Shown here: positions 44,529-53,128 of the stretch, piece after piece
How positions within the stretch are numbered: position 1 is the first letter of the stretch
How the letters are laid out: each line of letters begins with the position of its first letter
Origin: Planococcus shenhongbingii
Lineage (GTDB): Bacteria; Bacillota; Bacilli; Bacillales_A; Planococcaceae
Length of the DNA: 64,000 nucleotides
Direction: 5' to 3'
Assembly (NCBI RefSeq): GCF_030413635.1
Contig: NZ_CP129235.1
Coordinates: forward strand, 2,418,001 to 2,482,000
Notes under the pieces: model-generated
The model's database searches: none
Told to the model about the DNA's origin: nothing
What the model saw: only the letters and a program-made list of their open reading frames with translations
Made by a program: the position numbers and the translations under genes

Positions 44529-44562
44529 TAAATAAAAAGCCTTTTCCACTAGGGAAAAGGCT
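44529..44562 (-). terminator. Terminator behind resC
   Basis: AGCCTTTTCC (44539-44548) with GGAAAAGGCT (44553-44562), then a T-run on the minus strand. It divides resABC from resDE-sigX, so resD should have its own promoter in 44471-44528. Confidence 0.8.
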
Positions 44563-44587
44563 CATTTTGTTTGTCCACATTCCGAAC

Positions 44588-45772
44588 TTATGCGTAAGAA
44601 TGCAATCCAGCGATGATTAAATTGACTGCTACAAGGTTGAACATGATGATAGCGAAGCCTACGACTCCGAGCCATGCAGATTTTTCCCCGTGCCAGCCTT
44701 TACCAAGACGCAAGTGAAGGTACGCGGCATAGAACAGCCAAGTGATCAATGCCCACACTTCTTTCGGGTCCCAGCCCCAGAAACGGGACCAGGCGATTTG
44801 CGCCCAAATCATGGCAAACACCAATGCTCCTAAAGAAAACAGTGGGAACCCGATGATGACAGCACGATAGCCGATTTCATCCATCAATTGCAAATTGACA
44901 TTTTTAACAAATGGTTTGAAGATTGCTGAGATTCTTTTTCTGGCAATCAGCCGGATAACCCAGTACAGCACTGTTCCGACTATTAGGGACCAGACAACTG
45001 TCGTCAGTTTGCTGGCATTTACCACTGCCGGCGTTTCGACTAATGGAGTCAAGGTTCCTTCTGTCAATTGAACATACTCATTCATACCGATGATGGCAGG
45101 CATATTATACGTAATTTCAGACTCTACACCTTTTTCATCAACAAAAGTAAAGGCCGATTCATAACCTGTTACTGAGAAAAATGTACTGACGACAACGAAA
45201 CCTAGAACAATGACAAGTGAATACATAATTGCTTCCAGGAAGAAACGCTGCTTTGTGTTTTTCTTCGTATCGACTACTTTTAAAAGATAAACCAATCCTG
45301 CTGCAGCGCTGATGGCCAGAACACCTTCAGCAATTACAACCGTAATGACGTGGATAGCCAACCAGTTTGTTTGAAGTGCCGGAATCAACGGACTGACTTC
45401 ACTTGGGAACATGCTGGCAAATGCAATGATCAGTAACGCAACCGGCAATACGATCATACCAATGACCGGTGTTTTATAAATTGCATAGATGACGATAAAT
45501 CCGCCGACCAGTGTCATGCCGAACGCTGTTGTAAATTCAAACATATTACTGATTGGGGGATGTCCGGTTGCACCCCATCTTGTGAAGAAATATCCTAATT
45601 GGGCAAGAAAACCGAGGATTGTAATGCCGAACGCTACTTTCCCCCAACGTTTTTCAGATGCGAACGATCCTTTTTTATTTCCTTTTACAGCTCCTCCGAA
45701 TACGAATGAAGCAATCAAATAAGCGATGAATGCAACATACAATAAATTGGAGCTAATGTCGGCTAAGTTCAT
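44588..45772 (-). CDS. resC: Cytochrome c maturation protein ResC (CcsA)
   Basis: System II heme-handling membrane protein, 394 residues with about nine helices. The WWD-type heme signature appears as WAQIAWSRFWGWDPKEVWALITWLFYAAYLHLRLGKGWHG near the C-terminus, with flanking histidines (HPPISNMFEF, WLAIHVITVV). With ResB it exports heme and ligates it to apocytochrome c, for example QcrC. Overlaps resB by 4 nt. Confidence 0.94.
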   Translation of the reverse strand: MNLADISSNLLYVAFIAYLIASFVFGGAVKGNKKGSFASEKRWGKVAFGITILGFLAQLGYFFTRWGATGHPPISNMFEFTTAFGMTLVGGFIVIYAIYKTPVIGMIVLPVALLIIAFASMFPSEVSPLIPALQTNWLAIHVITVVIAEGVLAISAAAGLVYLLKVVDTKKNTKQRFFLEAIMYSLVIVLGFVVVSTFFSVTGYESAFTFVDEKGVESEITYNMPAIIGMNEYVQLTEGTLTPLVETPAVVNASKLTTVVWSLIVGTVLYWVIRLIARKRISAIFKPFVKNVNLQLMDEIGYRAVIIGFPLFSLGALVFAMIWAQIAWSRFWGWDPKEVWALITWLFYAAYLHLRLGKGWHGEKSAWLGVVGFAIIMFNLVAVNLIIAGLHSYA

Positions 45773-47421
45773 GACAATTCCTCACCTTCCTTTTTCTGCT
45801 GTTTCTCGATTTCCTCCTGCTGGTCACGATAAGCAGGAAGCGACGCATATTCTGTAACTTGATCAAGATCTTTCTTCAAACCAAACCAGTTTTTGTTGGT
45901 ATGGCCTGCCAAAAGAATCTCGCCATCCGCTTTTTGCTGAATCCAGAAACGGCGGTGGTTAAAGTACATTCCTTGCGCCACACCAATCATGAAGATAAGT
46001 CCGCCTAAGCCTAAAATCGGCAATGTTCGGTCTTTACGAACGGTTAAACCGGAAACATCACGTGTCTCTGCACTTTGGAAGGCCAGTTTGTATTGGTTTT
46101 CACCAAAAGGCTCAACGGTGTTTTGAATGGTGATAAAGCTTGTTTCCCCTTGTGGTGTTTCAGGAGTTTTCATTTCCACTAAAAATCCGGGATTGTTCGG
46201 CAGCGGCGTCGCAGTTTGAGGCTCGCCGTTTTCAAAGCCGGAAAAATCGGGGTAATAACCAAGCAGCTTCACAGTCGATCCGTTTTCAAGTTCATAAATG
46301 TCTTCCGGATTAATTAAATCAATCTTCAATTCACCAAAAGTTTCTTCGGTTTCTATATTCGATAAAGCGAAAGTCATTGATTTCAATTCATTTAATTTGA
46401 AGTCCATTTGGTAAACCGCATAGCCATCGAATTTCAGCGGCTGGTTGACCCGGATTGGGTATTCTCCGACTTCTTCCAGATCATTTACTCCCGGAAGGCT
46501 GTCTTCCGGTTTCTTATACAGCACCACATCGGTCTGATAGTTTTTAGCGACTGTTCCGACCCGGTCAATAGCTTCTTTAAAGACAGCATCTTCTTCAGTA
46601 TTGTAGGTCTCCAGTTCAAAGTTCTTGCTTTCAAGTGTATATCCGGGAGCTTCTGGAATCGCCCGAGTTTCGCCTTCACGGATCCACAAGGTCTCATCGA
46701 CATAAAATCCAGGCATCATGCGAAGCATTACGCCAAATAGGAATATAATCAGCCCGATATGGTTGACATAAGGGCCCCATCTTGAAAAACGGCCTTTTTC
46801 AGCTAATAAACCGTTTTTGTCGCGTCTTACATTGTATTTTAGCTGCTTCAATTTAGTTTCAGCTTTATCCAATGTATCTTCAGCGCCTTGCCCTTCGCCG
46901 TAAATGCGCTGCTTGTCCATAAAGCTTGCATGGCGCAATACCCGCTGGTTTTTCAATGAGCGGTACAATGGAACAAAACGGTCCAGGCTCGCAATAATCA
47001 GCGAAATAGCCAGCATGCCAACTAAGATGATAAACCAGAACGAACTGTATAAGTCGTGGAATCCTAAGAAATGATACACACGGCCGATGCTGCCATAAAC
47101 TTCTGAATAATAGGCCTTGATTGTTTCAGCAGTTCTGACAGGCACGGATACATATTGTTCTTGCGGCAATATTGTACCGATTGCAGCAGCGACTAATATA
47201 ATGACGATAAGGCCGACACCGACTTTTACGCTGGAGAAGAAATTCCATATTTTGTCTACAATCGACTTGTTATACGTCTGTGATCTTCTCGCGGTTCCTT
47301 CATAGCGCATATCAACTAACTTGTTGTTTCTCTCTTTTTCGGTCAAGGACCGCCCGCAGGATTCACACAATATTGTTCCGGGCGGATTAATATGGCCGCA
47401 TTTGCATTGCATTTTCTCCAT
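45769..47421 (-). CDS. resB: Cytochrome c biogenesis protein ResB
   Basis: 550-residue partner of ResC (Ccs1 family). N-terminal zinc-ribbon-like part with Cys6, Cys8, Cys19 and Cys22 (CKCGHINPPGTILCESCG), then helices at about 70-88, 130-150 and 215-232 (EKGRFSRWGPYVNHIGLIIFL), a large external domain, and a last helix (LGLGGLIFMIGVAQGMYF). Closely like B. subtilis ResB. The gap to resA is 14 nt. Confidence 0.94.
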   Translation of the reverse strand: MEKMQCKCGHINPPGTILCESCGRSLTEKERNNKLVDMRYEGTARRSQTYNKSIVDKIWNFFSSVKVGVGLIVIILVAAAIGTILPQEQYVSVPVRTAETIKAYYSEVYGSIGRVYHFLGFHDLYSSFWFIILVGMLAISLIIASLDRFVPLYRSLKNQRVLRHASFMDKQRIYGEGQGAEDTLDKAETKLKQLKYNVRRDKNGLLAEKGRFSRWGPYVNHIGLIIFLFGVMLRMMPGFYVDETLWIREGETRAIPEAPGYTLESKNFELETYNTEEDAVFKEAIDRVGTVAKNYQTDVVLYKKPEDSLPGVNDLEEVGEYPIRVNQPLKFDGYAVYQMDFKLNELKSMTFALSNIETEETFGELKIDLINPEDIYELENGSTVKLLGYYPDFSGFENGEPQTATPLPNNPGFLVEMKTPETPQGETSFITIQNTVEPFGENQYKLAFQSAETRDVSGLTVRKDRTLPILGLGGLIFMIGVAQGMYFNHRRFWIQQKADGEILLAGHTNKNWFGLKKDLDQVTEYASLPAYRDQQEEIEKQQKKEGEELS

Positions 47422-47435
47422 CCGAAAAAAACTCC

Positions 47436-47984
47436 TTATTCAGGTTTGATTTCTTCCATAAACCCTTTAATGTCTTGCTCCGTCATTTCACCGGTAACAA
47501 CCCGCTCAATTTCCCCTTCAGGGTTTATCAAAACCGTTGTCGGCAACGGAATGATATTATAAGCAGTCATGACACTTTTCGTTTTGTCGATGACAACCGG
47601 GAAAGACAATTTGTATTGGTCAGCGAAGTTTTGCACTTCAAATTCAGACTGGGCAATATTAACGGCCAACACTTGTACGCCTTGGTCTTTAAATTGCTCA
47701 TACTGGCGATCCATGGCCGGCATTTCTTTCGCACATGGTTTGCACCAAGTTCCCCAGAAATTCAAAAATACGCCTTGTCCTTTGTAATCAGACAATTTAT
47801 GGGCATTTCCTTCAAGGTCCACCAAGGAAAAATCAGGAGCTTTGTCCCCGACTTCCAGTACGGTAACATCTTCTGCAGTGGCATTATTATAAAGTGTATA
47901 ACCAATAGCAGCGATCAATACCAGCAAAATAGCTGAACGCATAAACAGCCTGTTCTGCTTTTTTTTGTTTTTCTTTTCGTTCAA
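47436..47984 (-). CDS. resA: Membrane-anchored thiol-disulfide oxidoreductase ResA
   Basis: Reduces the CxxCH disulfide of apocytochrome c outside the cell. 182 residues: N-terminal anchor (about 17-34), then thioredoxin fold with active site WGTWCKPCAKEMP and cis-proline PLPTTVLI. B. subtilis ResA has CEPC; here CKPC. I start at the TTG at 47982-47984 with GGAGGAATAAAG immediately before it. Upstream lies TATAAT with a weak -35 and candidate ResD half sites. Confidence 0.93.
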   Translation of the reverse strand: MNEKKNKKKQNRLFMRSAILLVLIAAIGYTLYNNATAEDVTVLEVGDKAPDFSLVDLEGNAHKLSDYKGQGVFLNFWGTWCKPCAKEMPAMDRQYEQFKDQGVQVLAVNIAQSEFEVQNFADQYKLSFPVVIDKTKSVMTAYNIIPLPTTVLINPEGEIERVVTGEMTEQDIKGFMEEIKPE

Positions 47985-48019
47985 CTTTATTCCTCCTCCG
48001 AGGTTCGAATGCAAATCCA

Positions 48020-48072
48020 ATTATAACAAAGTTTCTATGGCCTACAGTACGGAGTTTTGAAGGGTTTGTGAA
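48020..48072 (-). promoter_or_regulatory. resA promoter with candidate ResD half sites
   Basis: Minus strand -10 TATAAT (48020-48025) with no good -35, as is usual for activated promoters. Upstream TTCACAA (48066-48072) and TTCAAAA (48055-48061) are spaced 11 nt and centre near -50, in the same orientation as the pair before qcrA. Confidence 0.45.
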
Positions 48073-48074
48073 CG

Positions 48075-48806
48075 TTAATGGCGTTTTCCGGTTTCCGCCA
48101 TGACGCGTAATAATTTCACTTCATGAGAGGTTAATTCTCTCGATTCTCCCGCATTCAATCCTTTTAACGTCAGGAAAGCAAACTGTTCCCGGCTCAATTT
48201 TTGGACAGGGAAACCGATTGCGTCGAACATTCTGCGCACTTGGCGATTTCGGCCTTCGTGTATCGTGATCTGGACAATCGCCTTGCCGGTTTTCTTGTCT
48301 GCAGAAAGCAGCTTAACCTTTGCAGGCGCCGTCATGCCATCTTCTAATTTAATGCCGCGCTCAAGTTTTTGCAGGTCTTCTCTTGAAGGAATTCCTTTTA
48401 AGCGGGCTACATAAGTTTTATCAATTTCAAATTTCGGATGAGTCAATGAATTGGCGAATTCGCCGTCATTTGTCATGATCAGCAAACCTGATGTATCATA
48501 ATCCAAACGGCCAACCGGATAAATGCGCTTATCTATGTCATCAAAGAAATCCGTAACCACTTTACGGTTCTTGTCGTCACTTACTGCCGAAATCACGCCA
48601 CGCGGTTTGTACAGTAAATAATAAACTTTCTGTTCTTTTTCAAGTTGCACACCTTCGACTTCAATCGTATCGTTCTGTGAAACCTTCGTGCCCAATTCTT
48701 TTACAACTTTGCCGTTCACCCGTACTTTTCCATCCAATATTAACTGCTCCGACTTCCGTCTAGAAGCGACACCTGCATGAGCAAGCATTTTTTGTAATCT
48801 CTCCAT
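48075..48806 (-). CDS. rluB: 23S rRNA pseudouridine synthase RluB
   Basis: RsuA/RluB family, 243 residues: S4 RNA-binding domain at the N-terminus (ERLQKMLAHAGVASRRKSEQLI), catalytic aspartate in PVGRLDYDTSGLLIMTNDGE, and EGRNRQVRRMFDAIGFPV. It pseudouridylates 23S rRNA helix 89 region in relatives. Lies 54 nt upstream of resA's promoter-start region, as in B. subtilis where spmAB precede it; those genes are gone here. Confidence 0.94.
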   Translation of the reverse strand: MERLQKMLAHAGVASRRKSEQLILDGKVRVNGKVVKELGTKVSQNDTIEVEGVQLEKEQKVYYLLYKPRGVISAVSDDKNRKVVTDFFDDIDKRIYPVGRLDYDTSGLLIMTNDGEFANSLTHPKFEIDKTYVARLKGIPSREDLQKLERGIKLEDGMTAPAKVKLLSADKKTGKAIVQITIHEGRNRQVRRMFDAIGFPVQKLSREQFAFLTLKGLNAGESRELTSHEVKLLRVMAETGKRH

Positions 48807-48956
48807 AAGTTCACCTCATTGATTTTTTCAGACATACAAAAGCACAAGCAGGATTACCTGTAATACATACTTTCTTCCGTTCGTCTCACTCGGAATTATG
48901 TCACATTTCGTCGAAAAGAGAAAGTACATAGCTCATTCCAAAGCCATTTAAATAGC

Positions 48957-48989
48957 AAAAAGAGACTGGGACGTAATCCCAGTCTCTTC
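48957..48989 (-). terminator. Terminator behind scpB
   Basis: AAGAGACTGGGA, loop CGTAA, TCCCAGTCTCTT, with a T-run on the minus strand. Confidence 0.85.
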
Positions 48990-48999
48990 AAGTTTTTGG

Positions 49000-49590
49000 T
49001 TAAGCTTCGGTTTCCGCTTTAAAGGCTTGTTGAAAATTTGTCATAAACAAATCAGTTTCTTCTTCTTCATGCGATGCATTTTCTTCTGGCAAGGGCGGCA
49101 ATTCACTCAAATCCTTCAGTCCGAAATAATTCAGGAACTCTGTTGTTGTGCCATATAAAATTGCACGGCCGGTACCTTCCGCACGGCCCATTTCCTGTAT
49201 CAATCCTTTCGCGGCGAGGGTATGCAACGGCTTTTCGCTTTTGACGCCGCGCAAATCCTCCACTTCCAGCCGGGTCAATGGCTGTTTATAGGCAACTATA
49301 GCCAGCACTTCCAAAGATGCTTGGGACAAAGCTTGAGCAGTTGGATTCTCAACTAATTTCTGGATTGTTTCTGCAACTTGGGCTTTAGTTACCAACTGAT
49401 AAACTCCCGCCAATTCCTTCAACATGATTCCGCTTGCCGGTTCTTTGTACCTTTGTGTCAAATCTTCGACACTTGTCCGGATATCCTGTTCTTCCGCTTC
49501 CGTTAAAAATTGCAATTGCTTCATTGTTAATCCATCATCACCGGCAACAAATAACAAAGCTTCAATTTTACTCGAAAGAGTCGTCTTCAT
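49000..49590 (-). CDS. scpB: Segregation and condensation protein B
   Basis: Winged-helix partner (kite) of Smc-ScpA, 196 residues. SKIEALLFVAGDDGLTMKQL, LEVLAIVAYKQPLTRLEVEDLRGVKSEKPLHTL and GRAILYGTTTEFLNYFGLKDLSELP are the family hallmarks. Its start lies 23 nt inside scpA, so the two subunits are coupled. Confidence 0.95.
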   Translation of the reverse strand: MKTTLSSKIEALLFVAGDDGLTMKQLQFLTEAEEQDIRTSVEDLTQRYKEPASGIMLKELAGVYQLVTKAQVAETIQKLVENPTAQALSQASLEVLAIVAYKQPLTRLEVEDLRGVKSEKPLHTLAAKGLIQEMGRAEGTGRAILYGTTTEFLNYFGLKDLSELPPLPEENASHEEEETDLFMTNFQQAFKAETEA

Positions 49591-50341
49591 ATTCCCACGT
49601 CTCCTTTTTCAGCTCTACCATTAAATCGGTAAAATTCTTTTCTTGTTCTACTTGGACCACTTGCCGTTTCATCAACTCGAGCACAGACAGAAACGACACG
49701 ACCAATACAGTCTTATCATTTGAAGGAAATAAGTCTGTGAAAGTTGTCCGGCCTTTTGCAATTTTTAAACGATTGACAATCGACGTCATTTGATCTTTAA
49801 TAGATACTTCCTGGCGTGCGATTCTTGCAGATAAAGGGGCCTTCAACTGTTTGCGCCGCAGCATCTTTTGGAACGCTCCGAGCATATCGTATGCATTTAC
49901 TTCCAAGTCGATGTTTTCAACTGCTGCAGAATTCTGCAGCGCTGACAAATCCATCGGTGCTTTGGTATAAATCGCTGAGCGATTGGATTCAAGATCTTTT
50001 AACTTGATAGAAGCTTCTTTGTATCTCCTGTATTCAACCAAACGGGAAACAAGTTCTTCACGCGGATCCTGCTCTTCGTATTCATATTCAATATCATCGA
50101 TATCGCCTTCATGCACCGGAAGCAGCATTTTGCTCTTAATGGCTAGCAGTGTCGCAGCCATGACCAAGTATTCGCTTGCTTCATTCAGCTCCAGCACTTG
50201 CAGAGCCCGGATGTGTTCCATATACTGAGTAGTGATCTGTGAAACTGGAATATCGTAAATATCAATTTCCAAACGATGTATTAAATGCAATAATAAATCA
50301 AGAGGACCTTCAAAAGCCTCTACTTTCACTTCATAAGACAT
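49568..50341 (-). CDS. scpA: Segregation and condensation protein A
   Basis: Kleisin subunit of the bacterial condensin, 257 residues. N-terminal FEGPLDLLLHLIHRLEIDIYDIPVSQITTQYMEHI (Smc-neck binding) and middle YLVMAATLLAIKSKMLLP are diagnostic; the C-terminal winged helix binds the Smc head. Divergent from ypuF, with a palindrome in the gap. Confidence 0.95.
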   Translation of the reverse strand: MSYEVKVEAFEGPLDLLLHLIHRLEIDIYDIPVSQITTQYMEHIRALQVLELNEASEYLVMAATLLAIKSKMLLPVHEGDIDDIEYEYEEQDPREELVSRLVEYRRYKEASIKLKDLESNRSAIYTKAPMDLSALQNSAAVENIDLEVNAYDMLGAFQKMLRRKQLKAPLSARIARQEVSIKDQMTSIVNRLKIAKGRTTFTDLFPSNDKTVLVVSFLSVLELMKRQVVQVEQEKNFTDLMVELKKETWEYEDDSFE

Positions 50342-50488
50342 GATTCTCCACCTGACTTTAAATTTTACTTATTGTTTTTATTGAACAAGGAATTGGGTTT
50401 GTTTTGCCCGTATTTGTCCTTGTCTGTGCCCAGTACGGATCTGCTCCGCAGAATCCTACTGGCCCTAAAAGTCCGATTGGTTCAACTA

Positions 50489-50519
50489 GCATTCCGCGGA
50501 AAGGACGTCCGCGGAATGC
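50489..50519. repeat. 12-bp perfect palindrome between scpA and ypuF
   Basis: GCATTCCGCGGA (50489-50500), 7-nt spacer, TCCGCGGAATGC (50508-50519). Not followed by a T-run, so not a plain terminator; could be an operator or a cruciform. Confidence 0.65.
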
Positions 50520-50553
50520 AGTTTCACTTTATTATAGTAGAAAGGGGATTAAA

Positions 50554-51060
50554 ATGCACCCACTCCATCACCCGCTTTTTATCCAATTTATTATACATTT
50601 CAACGAAGAAAAAGATTATTTCGAGTGTCATGAAGTAGGAGAAGAGTATTGGAAGTCGATTGCGCCGAAAGACAAATTGCATCCGTTGACCGGATGGATT
50701 CAGTTAGCTGTGGGAATGTACCACTGGAGAAGAAGCAATTATCCTGGTGCGCTGCGGTCATTTATCCGTTCAAAAGTTAAACTTGCAGATGGTGGTTTAT
50801 GGGTCGAGGGCTTTGACCAAGAAAAACTGATTGCGCTAGTTTCCGGCGCGATTGAAGACGTGACAGACCGTAAACCTTTCAGTCCCTTCCAATTGCCTGT
50901 TACTTCCGTTGACTTGATAAAAACGGTGCAAAGTTATCAGGCAGCCAACCCCATAGCCCAGCAAGACCCTTATTATATTATGCATAAACACCGTCTCCGG
51001 GACCGATCTTCAATCATCAATCTGCGTGAGCAGCGAAAAAGAAGAAATCTCGAGCTTTAA
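50554..51060 (+). CDS. ypuF: DUF309 protein (YpuF-like)
   Basis: A 168-residue soluble protein with the DUF309 helical core: YFECHEVGEEYWKSI near the N-terminus, GWIQLAVGMYHWRRSNYPGALRSF in the middle. The histidine/glutamate pattern HEVGEE suggests a ligand or metal site, but no function is known. ATG at 50554 follows GAAAGGGG; the open frame to 50404 has a TTG start without a site and crosses the palindrome, so I exclude it. Same gene lies beside scpA in B. subtilis. Confidence 0.85.
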   Translation: MHPLHHPLFIQFIIHFNEEKDYFECHEVGEEYWKSIAPKDKLHPLTGWIQLAVGMYHWRRSNYPGALRSFIRSKVKLADGGLWVEGFDQEKLIALVSGAIEDVTDRKPFSPFQLPVTSVDLIKTVQSYQAANPIAQQDPYYIMHKHRLRDRSSIINLREQRKRRNLEL

Positions 51061-51116
51061 TTGGCATTGGTACTAAAAGAAAAGACTCAGCTTGTCCAAT
51101 TGAATCAACTTTAATT

Positions 51117-51170
51117 TGAGAATGAAAAAAGGAAGTGCTAATTTAAAAGCACTTCCTTTTTTCATTCTCA
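51117..51170. terminator. Bidirectional terminator, ypuF / ribT
   Basis: A 23-bp perfect inverted repeat beginning TGAGAATGAAAAAAGGAAGT, with a 7-8 nt AT-rich loop; A and T runs sit inside the stem on both sides. Confidence 0.85.
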
Positions 51171-51182
51171 TTTTTATGGCTT

Positions 51183-51548
51183 TTAAAATCCAGCTTTTTC
51201 TTCCAGTTCCGGGCATTTCAAAAGGAATGCTTCTGTTTCTGCAGACGGATGCATTTCTTTCCCTTGCATAATCTGGCGAATCTTGTTAATCATGGCGTGG
51301 CCGATGCCTTCGCCGCGATGTGATGGGTTCACTGAAATATGATGGATGATGAAATGGTCTTCACTGACTTCTACTCCCAGTAATCCGACAAAGTCTTCTC
51401 CCTTTTTCCAAAGGTAAAGCTGCCAGTCAGGATTTTCTTCATAGATGTGCATCGTTTGCTGCAATTTTTTTAACTCTCGCTCTTTTGGCATGAACGATAA
51501 GAGTCCCATAGCAATTTTCTCAAATGATTTCTTATATCTAAATAACAT
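51183..51548 (-). CDS. ribT: GNAT acetyltransferase RibT
   Basis: 121-residue N-acetyltransferase. MLFRYKKSFEKIAMGLLSFMP is nearly the same as B. subtilis RibT as I recall it; the acetyl-CoA motif A is HHISVNPSHRGEGIGHAMI. The acceptor is unknown. In B. subtilis it is the last gene of the riboflavin operon; here ribDEAH are not next to it. Confidence 0.9.
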   Translation of the reverse strand: MLFRYKKSFEKIAMGLLSFMPKERELKKLQQTMHIYEENPDWQLYLWKKGEDFVGLLGVEVSEDHFIIHHISVNPSHRGEGIGHAMINKIRQIMQGKEMHPSAETEAFLLKCPELEEKAGF

Positions 51549-51626
51549 ATTCGATCCCTCATTTTCGTCTTAAACGGCTTTATTCATCCTACTATAAACT
51601 TAAACATAACTCAAGTTCGGTCAGAT

Positions 51627-51731
51627 TCATCCGCCTATGACGTTGTCGGCCAAAAAGAACCAATATACGATTCCCCATCCAATAGACATAACCAATAGGA
51701 TGATCAATAGTAAAATATTGGTCTTTCTCAT
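51627..51731 (-). CDS. 34-residue single-helix membrane peptide
   Basis: ATG at 51729-51731 overlaps the lysA stop (TAATG) and has AGGTGA 7 nt upstream. The product MRKTNILLLIILLVMSIGWG followed by IVYWFFLADNVIGG is a basic start, one long hydrophobic helix and a short tail, the usual form of a small membrane protein. It lies in a 182-nt gap that is otherwise empty. I do not recognise it. Overlap-coupled translation with lysA argues that it is real. Confidence 0.6.
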   Translation of the reverse strand: MRKTNILLLIILLVMSIGWGIVYWFFLADNVIGG

Positions 51732-53050
51732 TAGCTTTTCACCTGTTTTTTGTATGACATATCATTCATGATCAAATCGTCATTTGTTTCACGTTTTACG
51801 ACAAGTTGATGGTCTCCATTCTCTGCAAAAATAACAGCTGGGCGTGCAATACGGTTATAATTGCTCGCCATTGAGTAGCCGTAAGCACCTGTGCAGAAAA
51901 TGCTCAGGATATCGCCTGGTTCCGCGACTGGCAGTTCTGCCTGTTCAATCAGCTTGTCCCCTGACTCACAGCATTTTCCAGCAATCGTGTATTGCTCAGT
52001 AGCAGTTTCATGGGCTTTATTGGCAATCATTGAGCTGTATTTTGCCCCATAAAGCGCAGGACGAATGTTGTCCGACATCCCGCCATCTACTGCGGCATAC
52101 TTACGGATTCCTGGAACTTCTTTCATCGAGCCGATGGTGTATAAAGTAGTGCCTGCCTCGCCGACAAGCGAGCGGCCCGGTTCAATCCAAATTTCCGGAA
52201 TCGCAAAATCAGCTGCAGCAGAAATCTGTTTGACCACTTGGATCATTTCTTTAACGTAGACTGACGGTTCAAGCGGTTCGTCTTCTGCCGTATAGCGGAT
52301 GCCGAAACCTCCACCCAGATTCAGCACAGAGCATTCGTAGCCGTATTCCTTTTTCCATTCGGCCATTTTGCCCACCAATTTTTCCGCAGCCAAACGGAAA
52401 GCTGCCGTATCAAAAATTTGTGAACCAATGTGGCAATGCAGTCCCAGAACATTCAAAAATTCATACTGGTAAGTTTCCTCGAATGCCCGATCTGTTTGCC
52501 CATTATTCAAGTCAAAACCAAATTTCGAGTCTTCTTGGCCTGTAGTAATGTAATCATGGGTATGCGCTTCGATTCCTGGAGTAACACGAAGCAAAATATT
52601 CATCGGTTTTTTCAATTGTTCCGAAAGGTCTTTTAACAATTCAATTTCATAAAAATTATCAACTACGATGCAGCCGATTTCTTCCTCGAATGCCATTCGG
52701 AGTTCTGCTTTGCTTTTGTTATTGCCATGGAAATGGATTTTTTCTTTTGGAAAACCCGATTTGATCGCCGTGTATAATTCACCGGCTGAAACGACATCGA
52801 GCGATAAGTTTTCTTCTGCCGCAACCTGATAGATGGCAATGCTTGAAAAAGCTTTGCTAGCATATGCCACCTGATAACCAATGCCTTCATCTTCAAAAGT
52901 TTTTTGGAACGCCTTTGCACGATCACGGAATAACTGAATATCGTATACGTATAGCGGAGTCCCATATTCTTTGGCAAGTTCTACCGAATCCGTTCCGCCG
53001 ATTGTCAAATGCCCCTGTTCATTAATTGCTTGTGTCCCGTATAAATGCAT
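51731..53050 (-). CDS. lysA: Diaminopimelate decarboxylase
   Basis: PLP enzyme for the last lysine step. VAYASKAFSS holds the PLP lysine, GLHCHIGSQIFD and LGGGFGIRY the phosphate-binding region, EPGRSLVGEAG, and the partner-subunit site CESGDKL and GAYGYSMASNYN. ATG at 53048-53050 has GGAGGGACAAC; the frame is open 24 codons further but without a site. 439 residues as in B. subtilis. With dapB it represents the diaminopimelate pathway in this window. Confidence 0.95.
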   Translation of the reverse strand: MHLYGTQAINEQGHLTIGGTDSVELAKEYGTPLYVYDIQLFRDRAKAFQKTFEDEGIGYQVAYASKAFSSIAIYQVAAEENLSLDVVSAGELYTAIKSGFPKEKIHFHGNNKSKAELRMAFEEEIGCIVVDNFYEIELLKDLSEQLKKPMNILLRVTPGIEAHTHDYITTGQEDSKFGFDLNNGQTDRAFEETYQYEFLNVLGLHCHIGSQIFDTAAFRLAAEKLVGKMAEWKKEYGYECSVLNLGGGFGIRYTAEDEPLEPSVYVKEMIQVVKQISAAADFAIPEIWIEPGRSLVGEAGTTLYTIGSMKEVPGIRKYAAVDGGMSDNIRPALYGAKYSSMIANKAHETATEQYTIAGKCCESGDKLIEQAELPVAEPGDILSIFCTGAYGYSMASNYNRIARPAVIFAENGDHQLVVKRETNDDLIMNDMSYKKQVKS

Positions 53051-53093
53051 GTTGTCCCTCCTATATATGCGAATGGAAAAATCGGTAGATATG

Positions 53094-53123
53094 AAAAAAC
53101 TTGCTGAGAATAAACTCAGCAAG
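53094..53123 (-). terminator. Terminator behind pdp
   Basis: CTTGCTGAG (53100-53108), 6-nt loop, CTCAGCAAG (53115-53123), then six T on the minus strand; starts 6 nt after the pdp stop. Confidence 0.8.
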
Positions 53124-53128
53124 ACTTT

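Noticed and set aside
50404-50553. N-terminal extension of ypuF
   Set aside because: Would need a TTG without a ribosome site and reads through the palindrome; the ATG at 50554 has a good site and gives the family length.
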